Of a stretch of 64,000 nucleotides of DNA, positions 1 to 13,900 are shown one piece after another. Numbering within the stretch: the stretch's first letter is position 1; the number at the start of each line of letters is the position of its first letter. Under the pieces are notes generated by a model. It searched no databases and was not told where the DNA came from. It saw only the letters and a list, made by a program, of their open reading frames with translations. The DNA is from Ulva prolifera (lineage: Eukaryota; Chlorophyta; Ulvophyceae; Ulvales; Ulvaceae): contig CM041199.1 of NCBI GenBank assembly GCA_023078555.1, positions 1,302,001 to 1,366,000 of the forward strand. Direction: 5' to 3'. A program made the position numbers and the translations under genes.

Positions 1-76
1 CACATACAACTCGTACATGCTCAGTGATCATTGCTCACCCCTGCCAGCGTGCTCACACGTCGGTGGTCGCCTGCAG

Positions 77-1492
77 ATTGCCCATCCGGCTGCGTCAACA
101 TGAATGCCAACACGGGCTTCAGTGCGCGGGCGATGTGGCGTGAGGGCGGAGACCTCATGTCGTACATGTACTACGCGGGCATGGACAGCTCGCTGAGCTG
201 CGGCGAGGACTGGCGCTGGGACAAGACGGCCTCCACCGGCGGCTGGATGGACGTCGAGATGTACGTCAAGGTCAACACCCCAGGTTCGCCGCAGCTCTCT
301 CTCACCGTGACGGGTTGACGCCTGGCAGACTGCGTCGGTGTGGGCGATGCATGGTGGCCCGTCGCCTTGCATGAATAAGTTGTGCCCTGGGTGCTGGTGC
401 CTTTGTTTTGTGTACTCCTTGTGCACACAAGCTTGCACCAGTCTCCTCTCCCCTCCGCCGCGCAGGGCTCTGTGCGCAGGGCTCTGCGATCGCAGGTCTG
501 CATGGGAAACACAGCCCTGCTGTCTCTGCGATCTCGAATGGGTGGCGATGCCGTAATCTCTGCAACATTTTATGAAGAACTCATCGCCTATAGTCCCAGC
601 TGTTGTGCTGCTCCAGCCTCGCACCGACTCGGCTGTGTGAGCTGACTGGCGTCAGTGGTGTGCAGGGCAGGCGAACGGCATGGAGATCGTCAAGCTCAAC
701 GGCCAGACCGTGTACAGCTCCAGCACCGTGAAGTACGTGATGGACGGCAAGCACGGGATCGAGAAGTTCACGTTCCGCAGTTTCCATGGCGGCTCCTCCC
801 CGAAGTGGGCGTCCCCCCAGGACCAGTACATCTAGTGCGTGCCCCTCTCTCCTGCCCCTGCCTGCCACCCACCTGGCCGCACACTTGCATCATGCTGCGC
901 CCACTGTCCTTCCGCCTCAAACCAGTCGAGTCGGCAGGTCTGCGCGCCGCAGAAAGGAGTGCATGGGTCGGCTGATGCCCGAGTCTCCTGATCCGTCATG
1001 GCGAAGTGCACTTTTCAAGGAGCCTCCAGCGGGGCTGGCTGCAACGCCAAAGAAGCAAGCACACTGCGCCTGCGCACACGCCGCACCCGTCCCCGAAGAC
1101 GATACACCCGGTGCCGCCGCAAAGCATCTCACGGCCGCGCCGCTGTGTGCAGCTTCGACAACATGAAGGTGCAAGAGGGCAACTGCGTCGGCGGCGGCGG
1201 CGGCGGTCCCGAGACTTTCTCATCGGCCGGCGGCAGTGACACCTCCACCTCCGAGACCATCAAGAGCATCCCGGCCTCCCAGGAGAACAGTGGCGTGGGC
1301 GGCGTCGAGCAGCGGCCGTCCCCGACCCCCTCCCCGGAGCCATCCCCCACGCCAGCTATCCGCACCGTGGAGGAGGCTGACGGGCAGGACAAGGCGGACG
1401 TGCAGGTTAAGGCGAAGCACACCGAACGCATGCGCCAGCGCGCAGTGCGCATTCGCGCCGAGAAGAATCGCATGCGCCGCGCCCGCGGCTAA
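77..1492 (+). CDS. Polysaccharide lyase family 14 (alginate lyase-like), 5' partial
   Basis: Exons 77-283, 666-834 and 1153-1492; the gene begins left of the window. Joined exons read CFSTRLMWR-like NANTGFSARAMWR, then GGWMDVEMYVKVNTPGQANG, a VYSSSTVKYVMDG strand, FHGGSSPKWASPQDQYIYF and DNMKV. This order (Cys and MWR, GGW..EMYV.LNTPG, FFGG....W.P..DQYIYFD) is that of PL14 endolyases, which cleave acidic polysaccharides such as alginate by beta-elimination. Phases agree at both introns: G split at 283/666 and Tyr split at 834/1153. The lyase fold should end near DNMKV; about 100 further residues are Gly/Ser/Pro-rich and end in a strongly basic Arg-rich tail, which is unusual for a secreted lyase. 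The signal peptide, if any, lies outside the window. Exact substrate cannot be read from the sequence. Confidence 0.85.
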
Positions 1493-4188
1493 GGCTGCTG
1501 CGGCACGCGCTGCTCTCACTGGGTCTCTCAGGCTTTGGCGGGTTTCGCGGCTCTCCCATTGGGGGGGGGGACACAGAATTTTTGAGTGGTGGTGATGTTC
1601 GGGGGTTTCTGGATGAGGAGACCTCAGGGACGATGCAGGCCGCGCGGTGCATGGGATTCATGCTGCCGGCTGAAGGTCCCGGGCGGGCAGAGTCAACAGA
1701 TGGCATGTGCTGTTATGATTGAGATTGATCACAATGAAAGGCCGAGTGCTGGAGAGGTTAGTCCGTTGCCGCGAGGGTAGCGTGGGGGGCTTGGTCAAGC
1801 CGCGAGGAGCTGCAGCTGCTGCCCGAGCCGGGTTGCTGCTGTTGGAAGGGTGCGCAGCACCGGGTATGCTCAGTGGCATAGGTGTTTGCGGCCATTCCTG
1901 TACACAAAAGTCTAGCTCAGGTTCGGTAGGGGGCAGTCGTGCTTTGTGTTGGGGTGGAATTGGGAAGATCCAGGATTGTTGGATGGGAGAGGGAGGTTGT
2001 CGCTCCTGCAGTGGTGGATGCTGACTGGGCAAAAGTCACTGGCAGGAGGGGTGGCAGATGTGAATATGCAGGTGGGCATGGCAGCGGAGTGTTGTTGTTG
2101 GAGTATCCAGCAGCCACGCAACGACCGTACTGGGGTGTTGAGCCGCGCAAGCGAGTCCTCGTCGGATTTGATGTACAGTTTTTTGTGCCATGGCTTTTCC
2201 CACCGAATTTTATTCTGCCTCGCCTAATGCTGATGAAACGATATGTAATTTGATACATCCCGAGGTTTGCTGCTGTCTTGCTCCGCATGGACGACTGTTG
2301 TGCCCAGGTTCCAACCCAGTTATTGTCACAGACATCAGACAGTTAACCCTTTTTCCATCGCAGTTGGTAGATAAAAATTCAGGACTCCATGCCCAGACCA
2401 GTATATGTTGTTGATAACAGCCCCTTGCATGCACAGGAGACTGTGGAATTTGCTCCATGTCCTGGTGCCGACGTTGTGTATTGTCACTGCCCCACCGCAA
2501 TGCCTTGCGCATTTGGCTTTGGAGGATGTATGCAAACACAACAGCAGCCTGTGGTGATACACTGCGTACGTGGGTCCCTCACTGCAGGGTTGGTAATGAT
2601 GCTGAAAGAGGTTGATTTGACTCAGACAACAAAAGATCCTATGATACCAGTGAACTGATGATGATACTGATTCACCTCTGGTGTCGCATACTGTGGTGAG
2701 TTTCAAATCTGCCACCGATGCATGCAGCTGCCACACGATGTTCCACACTTACGACTTCCTGGAAGTGATAGTAAGATTTGTGATCCTTATGAGCGGTAAA
2801 TTCTATGTAACTGGGCTGCTGCTGCACAGCAAAGCGTTGCAGGGCCTGGTGCACAGCCTCCCTCCGCAGAGTGGGCGAAATCCCTATGCACGTTCCTGAT
2901 CTGGAAGTCCATGGGCCAATGTGTGCTCCACCTGTTGGGGCAGTTTCACAAAGATGAGAAAGCAGCCTCCGGGTGTGTAGGTGATGACAGCGGACCCATG
3001 GTCTCTCCTGGCTACGTGACATGTCTGCTATCAAACGTGTTGTGACATACAACAGCAGCTCTTTCATGCCTTCAGCCCTGCCCCCTCCATTCTGCAACAA
3101 CGGCTGAAGCAGCATATCGAGGACTACGCTGTGAGCTAGCCGTGTTTGCGTGAAGAGGTGCCAGCCAATCATGTGCCAGATGTACATGATGTATATTCTC
3201 ATGGCATGGCGGAAATCTGCATGCCGAGACTTACAGAAGCTAACAAACACATCATCTGAGTTCAAATTCCTTGCCACTGGCTAGTTGCCTCAGTGTCCCA
3301 TACAGGACCGAAGGAACACATAGTGCCTAGCTGGCTGCACTTTTGTCGCCCCCAGTACAGAGGTAGGTCCAAGATTACTCAAAGCAGAGTTCCCAAAGCA
3401 CAGTGCCGATGGCGTTTAACACAATGGATCGGCATGATCATACTCACTTGCTGCTGGAACACTGCGTGCTAGTAGACACAGCCAGATGAGGGCCTTTCCC
3501 ACAAAACAACATGAATGCATGTCCGATACTTCTGCACTGCTGTTGCTGCGCTTATGTATGGGAGTAACTTGACAGCAGTGTCCATCGGTCCTGGCACACG
3601 TGAGTAAAGCGCCTCGACTCTCAGGCTGATGTGCCCTTACGTCTATGCCATTGCACAAGCATGATGACTGATTGTTCTGGGTGGTCTCGAGGCATATCAT
3701 AACGTCGGCAGAAATGCAGAGGCGCGTATGCATATAACCTTGACCAGGAAAGATCGCAAGCCGCGACCACAGCAGCCTCACCAACGCCAGCCTCTCATGG
3801 CTCATCCCACTTGACCATGTCCATGCACCATATATACACTCCTGGGCAGGCATGGGTGACCGAAGAGCTGCAAAAGACACCTGCTTTGATGTATCAAGCT
3901 CCCAGCGCTTGACGAATTGCGGACAGGGACCGTAGAGTGCACTACGAAGACGCCCCGGCCCACAATTACATCAATGCACCCGAGCCCGCCAGCTTAAAAC
4001 ATGCTACATATTGCCAGCCTGGCCGTCTTCCCGTTCATTCATCCAGCAATGCCATCATATCAGCACAATCCCGCTACCGATGGCCCAAGCTAACGCCAGC
4101 TGGACACGAGGATGCACCCAAACTGCAACTGCACGCTCCACGAAGCGCAAACACTAGAGGCGCATGCTGAGCGACAGCCACGCCCGAG
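1493..4188. other. Intergenic region, no supported gene
   Basis: This stretch has lower GC than the flanking exons. A G-run lies at 1560-1570. Open frames of up to about 200 codons exist (minus strand 2672-3277 and 3416-3880) but match no family I recognise and show no convincing splice partners. The right end carries the 3' flank of the R-SNARE gene. Confidence 0.5.
3966..3970 (-). promoter_or_regulatory. Possible TGTAA polyadenylation signal of the R-SNARE gene
   Basis: TGTAA on the minus strand 219 bp after the stop at 4189. TGTAA is the polyadenylation signal of chlorophyte algae. A five-base match alone is weak; it counts because several genes here share it. Confidence 0.35.
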
Positions 4189-6226
4189 CTAGATGCAGTT
4201 GTTCCCGCCACCAAAGCAGAACGAGCAGAAGATGATGATCAGGAGCAGCAGGATCGCCGCAACAACAAGGACCTTGACCTTCATGTTCTGCACAGAATCA
4301 ATCAACTGAATCAATCAACTTGAGCGTAAGGCAGTTAGGCTTGGGTGGAGCGGTGGACACATGTCCAGAGTGTACAGCGCCTGCCACACATGCCACAGTG
4401 CCATGCCCTCAGCATGCTGCACTGTTGTGGCAGCCCACCGGGCACTGCTGAATACATATAGGACCGGCGGTGAACACGAGCGAGCAGTGATCGGCACAGT
4501 GCCACTTGGAGGACAGAGCACCCAGGGCTCATTCGGCATGACAGCAGCATCTGCTGGCCTGCTGTAGAGAAGTTGTGGCATGGCAGGGAGTCAGTCAGCG
4601 TGCATCATGCGAGTGTTGCACAGCATCCAGGATCAGGGGCGCGGCAGAGGAACAGGTGCAGGGCGGACCTGCCACCACATCTTGTTGCGGAGGTTGCGGC
4701 CTTGCACTTGGAACCGCTGTGCCTGGTTCTGAAGGTCTTCCGTCTTGTCAACGAGCACCTCGATGCGCTCCCCCCGCTCGAGCACCTGCACAGATGCCGT
4801 CATACCATTGTACTCCTTCACTAGTCCCATGGACAGGGCATGCACTAGCGCCTGTACAGCACGCTGATAACTGCAGACAGTTCCGGGGGCGCTAGCCTGA
4901 AACAGGATAGGGGGGCTGGCATGGTTCTGTGGTGTCATGGTGACCGGCTGTGAGCGTGCAGATGGTTTCTGATGTTGTCGATGAGGCGCCTGCAAACAGC
5001 TCGAATGCAGCGCGCGCAAAGTGGAAATGCTTTCCAGGCTTGCCTGCTCAGGATGTCAAGAGCATACGTCATGGCTGCACCAGACCCTTGCTGGGCGACG
5101 GATGCGTGTTGAACCACCATTCGAACATACCACAGAACACCCGCTTGGACTAGAGAGTGGTCAAGCATACATGTACACATTTGCACACAGGACATTGTAA
5201 GCATGAGAGGGCACATATGCGGACAGACCTTTGGCTTGACAAAGTCTGGGTAACACTGCCCGCGACCGGCACACAGCATGAAAATGCCGTGCCACATGTC
5301 ACATTGTGGACTGTATGCTACATCACCCCCAGGTGGACAGCCTCACGCCTGAAAATCGCGGGCACGCAAGCTGTTGCGAACGTTTGATGGCGGCGTCGCG
5401 ATAGCTTGAACACGAGTTGAAACGCAAGCTCCACCGAAACACACCTTTTCGATGTTTTGGACCATGATGCCCTTCACCTCGTCGACCTTTGCCTTGACAC
5501 GGTGGATCTTCGAGATTTCCCCTGGATTGTTAATGCAATACTCCATGTGGTACTTCAGTCTACCGCCAAATTGGCGATCCAGGCCCTTCTCACCAGCTGT
5601 TTTCGCCTTTGCTCCATGCTTTGGCTGGAATTCGGACTGCACCTGGAACAACAAGGGCAACAGCAGATGAGCCACTGTCACAGCCTGCTAATAGCTCGCA
5701 GTAAGCTGCTCTATATCTATTTTATCATCGGCTTTGAGTACGACACCAACGATGCAGAGGTGCCGTCGATCATATCGCCTGAAGGGTTACGAGAATGGCT
5801 AGATTGTGGAGGGCCAGTAGCACACAGCTGTAATTGCATCATCCTCGATCAATGCTTGGCGTCGATGTTTCAATATGGGCCGTCGTAAGTGGCCGCGACA
5901 GCGATAGGGACTGAAACTGGCATAACAACATGTCAGCCCGTGGAGCCCGCAAGCTGTAGCCCTCACTGTCATCAGCACCGCACCTGCTCCAGAAAATAAA
6001 AGCAAATTTCCCGTGGGTAGTTTTCTTCTGAAACGACCAAGTATGTGATGCCGTCTTGCACCAGGAAGTTTAGCAGATGCTCCTTTCCACGAAGCGTGAA
6101 GCGAGACTCCTGGCTCTCAAACTTCGCCAAGCAGTCCATTGCGACCTCAGCAAAGTTTCCGCTGCATTGGGCATGCTCAGCGAGGAGAACTGTGTCCCGG
6201 GCCACGAACGCGTACAGAAGAGTCAT
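4189..6226 (-). CDS. Longin-type R-SNARE, VAMP7/VAMP72 family
   Basis: Four exons in transcription order: 6226-5984, 5642-5445, 4785-4669, 4287-4189; all introns are phase 0, total 218 aa, the usual VAMP7 length. Residues 1-81 are the longin domain, starting [11 protein letters not shown] and containing [16 protein letters not shown]. Exons 2 and 3 carry the SNARE motif ([16 protein letters not shown] then [17 protein letters not shown]). The zero-layer arginine is codon 4776-4774 in LERGE, so it is an R-SNARE. Exon 4 gives one C-terminal membrane anchor ([18 protein letters not shown]) and a short luminal tail. VAMP7 proteins drive fusion with late endosome, vacuole and plasma membrane, and the longin domain regulates assembly. 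An in-frame upstream ATG at 6259 would add 11 residues; 6226 fits family N-termini better. It looks complete and functional. Confidence 0.92.
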
Positions 6227-7990
6227 TGGTTCTATGCGATCGATGTAGTTTGCGACCAAAGGCTACCAATGACTGGGGAATAGATGTAAATATGATTTGC
6301 TTATGATGTCAGTCTATTATCAAGCCCACGATTGAATGGGCAGGTTTTTCTTATGTAGGCACTCAGCTGATCACGGGAAGACGCTTCGAACTCAACTCAG
6401 ACCAAGACAGCTATCTTTTGTACCTCTTACCGCATGAACGTGCGATGTATGTGCCACTAGCTTTGACCAGGCACTGTCTATTCCGATCCAGATCCGCCCC
6501 GGGAGTGTGGTCCCGCGTGATGTCACGACATGCCAACTCTCAAGTCAAACCGACCGCACGCTGCCCCTGGTGGGTCACAAATGCGGGGCACGCCAAGTGC
6601 ATAGATAGCAGATTGGCTCAGATTTTCCTGTCGTTGAAAACGCCGGCCTGGCGTACTGGTAGCCCTTCCTAGACCGCTTGTTGCTGTACAAAGATCCAAG
6701 GGAGAAAAGATAGATGGAACATATGCGCAGCTTGAAATATGATATGCACTTCATGCGTGGCCAGTGAGAGTATGATATGCTCTGCAGCGTGTACTTCCTG
6801 AGCGTGTCTTTGAAACGTGACTCCCGTCTCTGAGGACGTGACCGCGCACGTCAGGCCTGCCGGTCTGATCTCAGCAAGCCGTGATGACAGATGGATCTAG
6901 TCCATTGTACGGTGTTGTCACAAAACTGCCGTGGCGAATGCTGATATCGGTCATCCGTCAAGCCTCTCGCATGATGCTGATCTACAATAACATACATGAG
7001 ACGTAGATCAGGACAAAGCAGCGCAGGACATCATGTGGGAGACACCATCAAATCATCTATATGGTGATGGATGCAACAAAGGCAGCGCTGTGATCACACA
7101 TCTGCGGGACCAGATCAGTGCTCAGGTGAAGTGCATTCCTGATCCTCACGAGCATGGCAGATGGTAATGTGCGTCCCATGCATCCCCATAGAAAGCTGAT
7201 GCTGATTAAATGCTTCCTGTCCATTGCAGGCACTAGCCTTAGCTGCGCTGGTGCATCAAGCAGCAGACGCACCGTCGTTGAAAGACATGCCTTCAAAACG
7301 CACGGTGCTCGGTGCTCTGGCAGCCCTCCAAACAGCTCTCGACAACACGTTCCCAAGCCACAATCCCAAATTTAACAACCTCGTAGACGCCATGTCACTC
7401 GGAGCTTTTCCAGCTTGGAAGGACGAACAGCGACATGGCGGGATGAAGCCGAAACATCAGCCATCAGATGGCTGTTCACAGCCGCTTGAGAAGCAGCTTT
7501 GTTGCACCAGCACGTTGCCTGACGAGCCTCGACATGTACTTCGCAATGAGGTGGACCTGATAGGTATGGAAACCCATTCATATCCACATTCTGCGCTGGT
7601 CACAAGCCATAGCTCATACAGCTGAGGTGGTGTCTACACACACACACACACACACGCAGCGAATCAGAGTGCGCACGGTCGAGCCATCGACCAGCTCCTT
7701 CCATTGTCCAGAGAACCTCACAAGATGTTAAAGCTGCCAGCTGCGTCAGTGAGCACCTGTGCACCTCCCGGATTCAAGAGATCAAGTGTCACAACAGCAT
7801 AACTCTGACTGCCGAATCATAAGCTGCATGCTAACACAGGGGCACGAAGCGCCGCGTTGGAGCAGCAGCAGGGATCTGTGATCGAGGTAGTGTGGCAGTG
7901 CTGCTGCAGGAGCTCACGTTGGGCCTGCTCACGTTGGACATGCATCAGGTATATGTGGACAGCCCAGGCTTGAGCAGGCATCTCCCACAG
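6227..7990. other. Intergenic region or 5' part of the next gene
   Basis: No convincing gene. An acceptor-like TTGCAG precedes an open stretch at about 7230-7440 (plus) whose translation contains NNLVDAMSLGAFPAW; it could be an upstream exon of the coiled-coil gene, but no splice partner could be fixed. A short (CA)n run lies near 7637-7656. Confidence 0.4.
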
Positions 7991-10900
7991 GAGGCACCGT
8001 GGACCCGGCCATCCATTCCCACGAGTTCAGCCGTCAAGAAGGCGCCTCGCAGTGTCAGGCAGTCGCGGCGCCTGGGGAAGCCAGCCAAGCAGCAGGCCAG
8101 GCTGGTGTTGAGGGCAAACAAGACATGTCGTCAGGTACACCGCAAGCAGAGACATCTGGGGCCACGACCACAGATGATGAGCTCACAGTCCCATGTCGCT
8201 CCCTGACAGTTGGCAAGGTCGACTCCTGCAACAAATTGCGGCAGCTGGACGAGCTGCTGGAAGTCGCGAGGGCGAAACTGGTGGCTTTGGCTCACGGCGC
8301 ATGCACCGAAGCCGGCACTGGCACTAGCAGTGGCAACCAGCATGACGAGTCCAGCAGCACAGCCGGAGGCCCACCTGGTACCGGTGGACGTCCAGAGACC
8401 ATTTTGGATGCTCCAGGCACCCTGGAAGCGGGTGACGCAGCCGCGGCTAGCTCGATATTGGACAGAGGTGGACATGAAGCGGCAGTGGGGCTACAGGGCG
8501 CGGGTGAGGGCGGACTGCCGGCCGCGGTGGTGCATGGGGCTGCGAGTGTGGCTGTGACTGGGGCTGTGCAGGAGGGCGCGCTGGTGGTGGCGGAGATCCT
8601 GCGGCACGTGGCGGAGGCCTCGGCGCTGGTGCAAGGGGACCTCGCGGAGCGCCTGCACACCTCTTCCCGTCGCTGCGCGCAGTGCGGCCCCCTCTCAGAT
8701 CTGCCATCGGAACCAGTGCTGCCGCACACCATGCTGTGTTGATGTGAAAGGGATTTGGCTGTTTCGGGTGCGCTGGCGTCGGCACTCACTGGTGGATGTA
8801 CAGTGTGCTGCAGGGATGCGATGCGATGCATGCAAATGCGCGTACGTGTCAGCTGTAGGTAGCATACGTGCGCGTGCCGCTGATCCGCATGCATGGGCAG
8901 AGATCATGTTGCAGGTGGGGAGGCAAGCTGGGCTATAGCACTGTGCTGCGGGGGGTGGAGACAGTGCACGTGACGGCCACACAGCCTGCCTGTGGGGCAG
9001 CATTCGGCACCTGCATGCATACTCATGTCCTTGCAATTTGGTGGGGTGGCTGGCGTGCGTGCACAGTTGAACATTTGCCGTCTACATCGCATGAGTGCCG
9101 GGAACGGCAGTCGTTTTTAGTGCAGTTCTGGCGTGGGCAGAGCCTGATCAGCGCTGCACCATGGTCGCAGGCTGGCAGACGACAAGCAGCGGCTGCTGCG
9201 GCAGTCGTACAACGAGGGCGCCCAGGTGGCGCACCTGCAGAAGCTGCTAGAAACTTCCGAGGAGCGCAACGGCGCGCTGGTGGAGCAGACGGAGCGCGCG
9301 AAGGCGCGCAAGGTTGCAGCAGAGCGCCGCATGCATGCGCTCGACCTGCATGTCGAGCGGATGGAGCACAAGATGGCCGTGCACTGTTCCAAACAGAACC
9401 AGGAACTGCAGGTGCGGCCCTCGTGTCTGCAGTACACGTGTAGGTTCGTACGTCGACGGTGGCAAATCTGCAAACTAGGTCTAGTTTGTAGATTTGCCAC
9501 CGGTATACCGGTTGGCACGCCCATGCTCTGCCAGGCACACGTGCTAGAGGACCTGCCAGCTATCTGCAGAAATATACCTACATAGATTCAGACACATGGA
9601 CGCTACAGTCAGCGCTGACATCACAGCCACCTGGCGTCAGACAGCCTCGAGCAGCCAGCTGCGACGCAAGATTGCGGGTGGCTTGAGCATGCCGCAATGG
9701 CTGGCGCAAACCTGATGCCGCGGACGCGAGTGTATCTCGGATGACGTGTGCGATGTGGAGGTGCATACTGTGGGCAGCATCCGGGCCTGTACATGTGCAG
9801 AGGCGAAGTGACTGCTGTCGAGAAGTAGGCTGCGGCCACGCGCGCTTTACATTGACCACACTCCCGTGATGTGGGGGACGTTGATGGGACACCCGTGCCC
9901 CATGGGTGGCCACGGCATCAGCTTCGCTGATTTTGCTACAAAGCTTCTGCGTCGCGCCCTGGCGAATCCTGTGAGCGATGCGATCGTGCTGCAGCGTGCT
10001 GCCCGTGTCTGTGTCTGCTGCGTGCGTACTTGATGATCGCGAGGGGGGCGTGACGCTCCGCTATGACGGGGGTGGAGCAAAGATCACACGCATTGAATGT
10101 CACCGACGCACGGCGCAGACGGATCATGGCCGCGCCACGCTACAGCGCGCTGCGCTGTCGTAATGCTAACCGTTTGTTCTTGGGCACCGTCCTGGGCACG
10201 ACGCAACGACGGCACCGCATGTCACGAGCGCTTGAATGTACATCCGAAATGACGGCAGCGGCTAGACTGACGCCGCGCCGGGCTCAGTTGCACCTTGCTC
10301 ATGCGGCCTACACTGGGCGCCCGGGCTGAGCTCAGCCAGATCAGCTGTCTGCTACCTGAGCATCGCACGCTAGAAATCCCCACGCCAGCGAATATGTTGT
10401 CATGATTGGGGGCTGTTGTTGCTGTACGGACGATGCCAGTCCTGATGCAGTGGCTGTCGCCACTCGGCAGCTGCGCAGGACACCTGGAGATGGCAGTGGC
10501 CTACGCGACTGCTACAGCCAGCGATAGTGTCTCAGACAAAATCGACGTGACGAGTCCTCATATATGCTGCTGCTCTGATTAAGGCACGTGATGCCGTGAG
10601 TGATCAGCAATGGTCAGCGCCGTGGAGCTGGTTCGACTACATAGCTGTGACCTGCCGCTGCAGACGATACAACAACGACGATCAGATCCGAAGCTTTGAG
10701 ATAAACAATGCTTCAATCTGCCCTCGCTGTGCTCGTGGCATGCGGTGCCACCAGCTGGCTGGCAGGCAGGCCTTATGCTGTCCAACTAGGCCACGCTTGG
10801 AGAGCTATCCACAGACGGGCCTGGCAGGGTCTGTGCCAACCATTCTCGTGCAAACACACGACAGAAAGTAACGGGTCTTCTGCCAGCCGACATGGCTGCG

Positions 10901-13900
10901 AGGCTGCCATGCGCTGGCTATGCAAATACCACTGAGGCTGCTGTTACCTGGTGCGAGGCCACATGGGTGTGGGTCCAGCGGCGCAGCCCTGCTATACAAT
11001 TTTACACGCTCTTGCCTACCCCGCCTCCTGCAGCACGATGCACAGAGGCTGGCCGGTGATTAAGTCGAGGGGTGATTTAGCATCCAACAGCAGCTGCACG
11101 ACAGCGGGAGCCGCCCTGCCGTATGTTGCAGTGAAGCAGTCAGAGAAGCAAGCACTGTAGGAACCGCACAGCAACACAGCAAGCAACACAACAGCTACAG
11201 CGGGAGTGCGCTTCTGTATGCATGCACGATGACAAAACTACAGCTGTGCAAACACTAATGCTGATTAAGCTAGAATACATGAACATGATAGCTCATGTGT
11301 ATGGCGGGTGTCGAGGAGGGCGGACGCAGACATACCCCACCCATGGCTCCGCGCCCGCTGCACCTGTTGACCCAGTCATACTGAAGAAAACCCCAGTTTG
11401 TGGGACATGATCAGCAGCATGGTTGTTGCCCAAAGTCCATCGCAGCACTGCAGGCACCCAACAAACACACACAGTCCCTGGTCGCCTGATTGATGCAGGC
11501 ATCTGAGATGCACACACGCCCCTGCGCCTGCACCTGCTTCCACAGCCCTGGCCACGCGCCGCCACACTCCCATGTCAGACAAATCACATGTGACGCACCC
11601 CGGCATCATACAGGATAATTTCCAGTTCCATGTTCAACAGCTCAATGAGTACACAGTTTCTGCTGCATCCCATGTACCTTAAACAAGTCACATTGGGACA
11701 CATGCCGCGGAAGCCCAGAAGCAACACAACAATCCCGGGTTTCGGAGTTGTCAATGTCCAAATGGATACGGCAATGTAATCATGCATACATACATACATG
11801 TTTACATAACATGCTGCCGCCGGATCCTGGCCACGCGGCGGCAGCGGCAGCGGCGCCGGGTGGCCAGGAATACACACGCCGTTGCCAGGAATACACACGC
11901 AAATCCACTCACGCAGTCATGGCACTAGGCCGGGCACGAGCACGTACCACAGCTCGGCCGGTGATGCCAGCCAAAGATTGAAGCCCCACACGGAGCACAA
12001 GAGCATTCCCCTTGCACAACGCCACACTCAACCGGCGCAGAGCATTCGTCACAAACAAAGCACGGTTCACCTTGCCACACCGAGACGCAACCTCCGCCAG
12101 CCGATTCAAGTGATTCATGGCAGGCCGTCCCAATCGACCATGCGTCTCATGCGACAACGGCACAAAACTATACGCATCAGGGTCGTACAAACGATAAGCA
12201 GCGCGTTTCTGCACGTCCTGCGTCTCCGCAGCACCCCCGTCCTCGCGGGCCGCACGGCCGCAATAGGAACCAGCACAGGGGTTCACAACCGACACATCTC
12301 CTATGCACAAAGGGTCACCCGGCGGTATAAACATGATGTCCCCCAGTTTCTCCTGGGCCACTGCCCTGAACACCTGCGCCAGCGCCGTTGCCTGCGCGGC
12401 AGCGGCCTGCTCCCCAGGCCCCGCCGGATCCTGGCCACCCGGCGCCGCTGCCGCTGCCGCCGGGTGACCCTTTGTGCATAGGAGATGTGTCGGTTGTGAA
12501 CCCCTGTGCTGGTTCCTATTGCGGCCGTGCGGCCCGCGAGGACGGGGGTGCTGCGGAGACGCAGGACGTGCAGAAACGCGCTGCTTATCGTTTGTACGAC
12601 CCTGATGCGTATAGTTTTGTGCCGTTGTCGCATGAGACGCATGGTCGATTGGGACGGCCTGCCATGAATCACTTGAATCGGCTGGCGGAGGTTGCGTCTC
12701 GGTGTGGCAAGGTGAACCGTGCTTTGTTTGTGACGAATGCTCTGCGCCGGTTGAGTGTGGCGTTGTGCAAGGGGAATGCTCTTGTGCTCCGTGTGGGGCT
12801 TCAATCTTTGGCTGGCATCACCGGCCGAGCTGTGGTACGTGCTCGTGCCCGGCCTAGTGCCATGACTGCGTGAGTGGATTTGCGTGTGTATTCCTGGCAA
12901 CGGCTCGCTTCCCGTCCTCTGTCCTTTGTAACTACATACATACATCCCGAGGCGGAGCTGTGGTACGTGCTCGTGCCCGGCCTAGTGCCATGATTGCGTG
13001 AGTGGATTTGCGTGTGTATTCCTGGCAACGGCTCGCTGCCCGGCCTCTGTCCTTTGTAACTACATACATACAATTCAACGCACCTCAGCATCATACGCCA
13101 GGGTCCCTGCAGGAGGAGGTGGAGCGCTGGCGGCGGCGGCACGATGAGCACGGAGAACTTCAGCGCGAGCTTGCGCAGCTGCGCGCGGCGCACGCGCGCC
13201 TGCTGCCCGTGGCCCGCCGCGATGCTGAGCGCGTCGACAAGCTCACCGCCGCCATCGTGCGCCTCGAGAGCACCGGCGTGGACACCGTGGAGCGCGAGGC
13301 GGGCCTCCGCGTTCAGGTGCGCAGCATGCGCTACACGCGCAGCACGCGTAGCGCAGTGGGGCCGCCCCAGTGGATCCGCGTGTGGCTGCTGCCGATTGCT
13401 GCGCCATCTGCGGCTGCGTCTGCGGCCGTGTGCCGGTGCATGGAGCGGCCGATCAGCTCGCCGGCCAAGGCGAGGGGTCCACACATGCTGGCTTGACATA
13501 CATGCATGTATGCATGCTATTCTGGGAGAGGTGTGTGCCGCTGCATCAGCCAAGGCGGCAGAGGCATCTATGGGGCTTGGCAGTGAGTGGCGGGAGTGGG
13601 GCGCGTGGGGAGGCCATCACGCGGCTGATGATCAGTGCCGTCCGGGTTCTGGGGCGCGCCGAGGCAGTGACCACTGCTTGAAGTGCTGCCGCCGCTGGCC
13701 ACAGGTGCCTCATGCCAGCCGCAGCCCTTCTGGTCGGCCATGTCGCGTGTCAGCCGGCTGGCCCATGCTGAGCTGCACCCTCGATCTTGCTGCAAGCCTT
13801 GCTACGGGGTCTCGGCCTAGCATTGGTCTTGTGGCGCCACTGCCCCTGGTGCTTCAGCAGCGCAGTTTGGAGCCTGCAAAGGGCCGCTCATGCATGCAGG

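Noticed and set aside
2672-3277. 201-codon open frame, minus strand
   Set aside because: Protein-like in places (AMRIYIMYIWHMIGWHLF) but no family, no clear splice sites and no conserved neighbour. Kept only as a note.
3416-3880. 154-codon open frame, minus strand
   Set aside because: No recognisable motif; composition like surrounding non-coding DNA.
12301-12945. 214-codon open frame antisense to the plus-strand LINE copy
   Set aside because: Shadow of the LINE ORF on the opposite strand; no codon or motif support.
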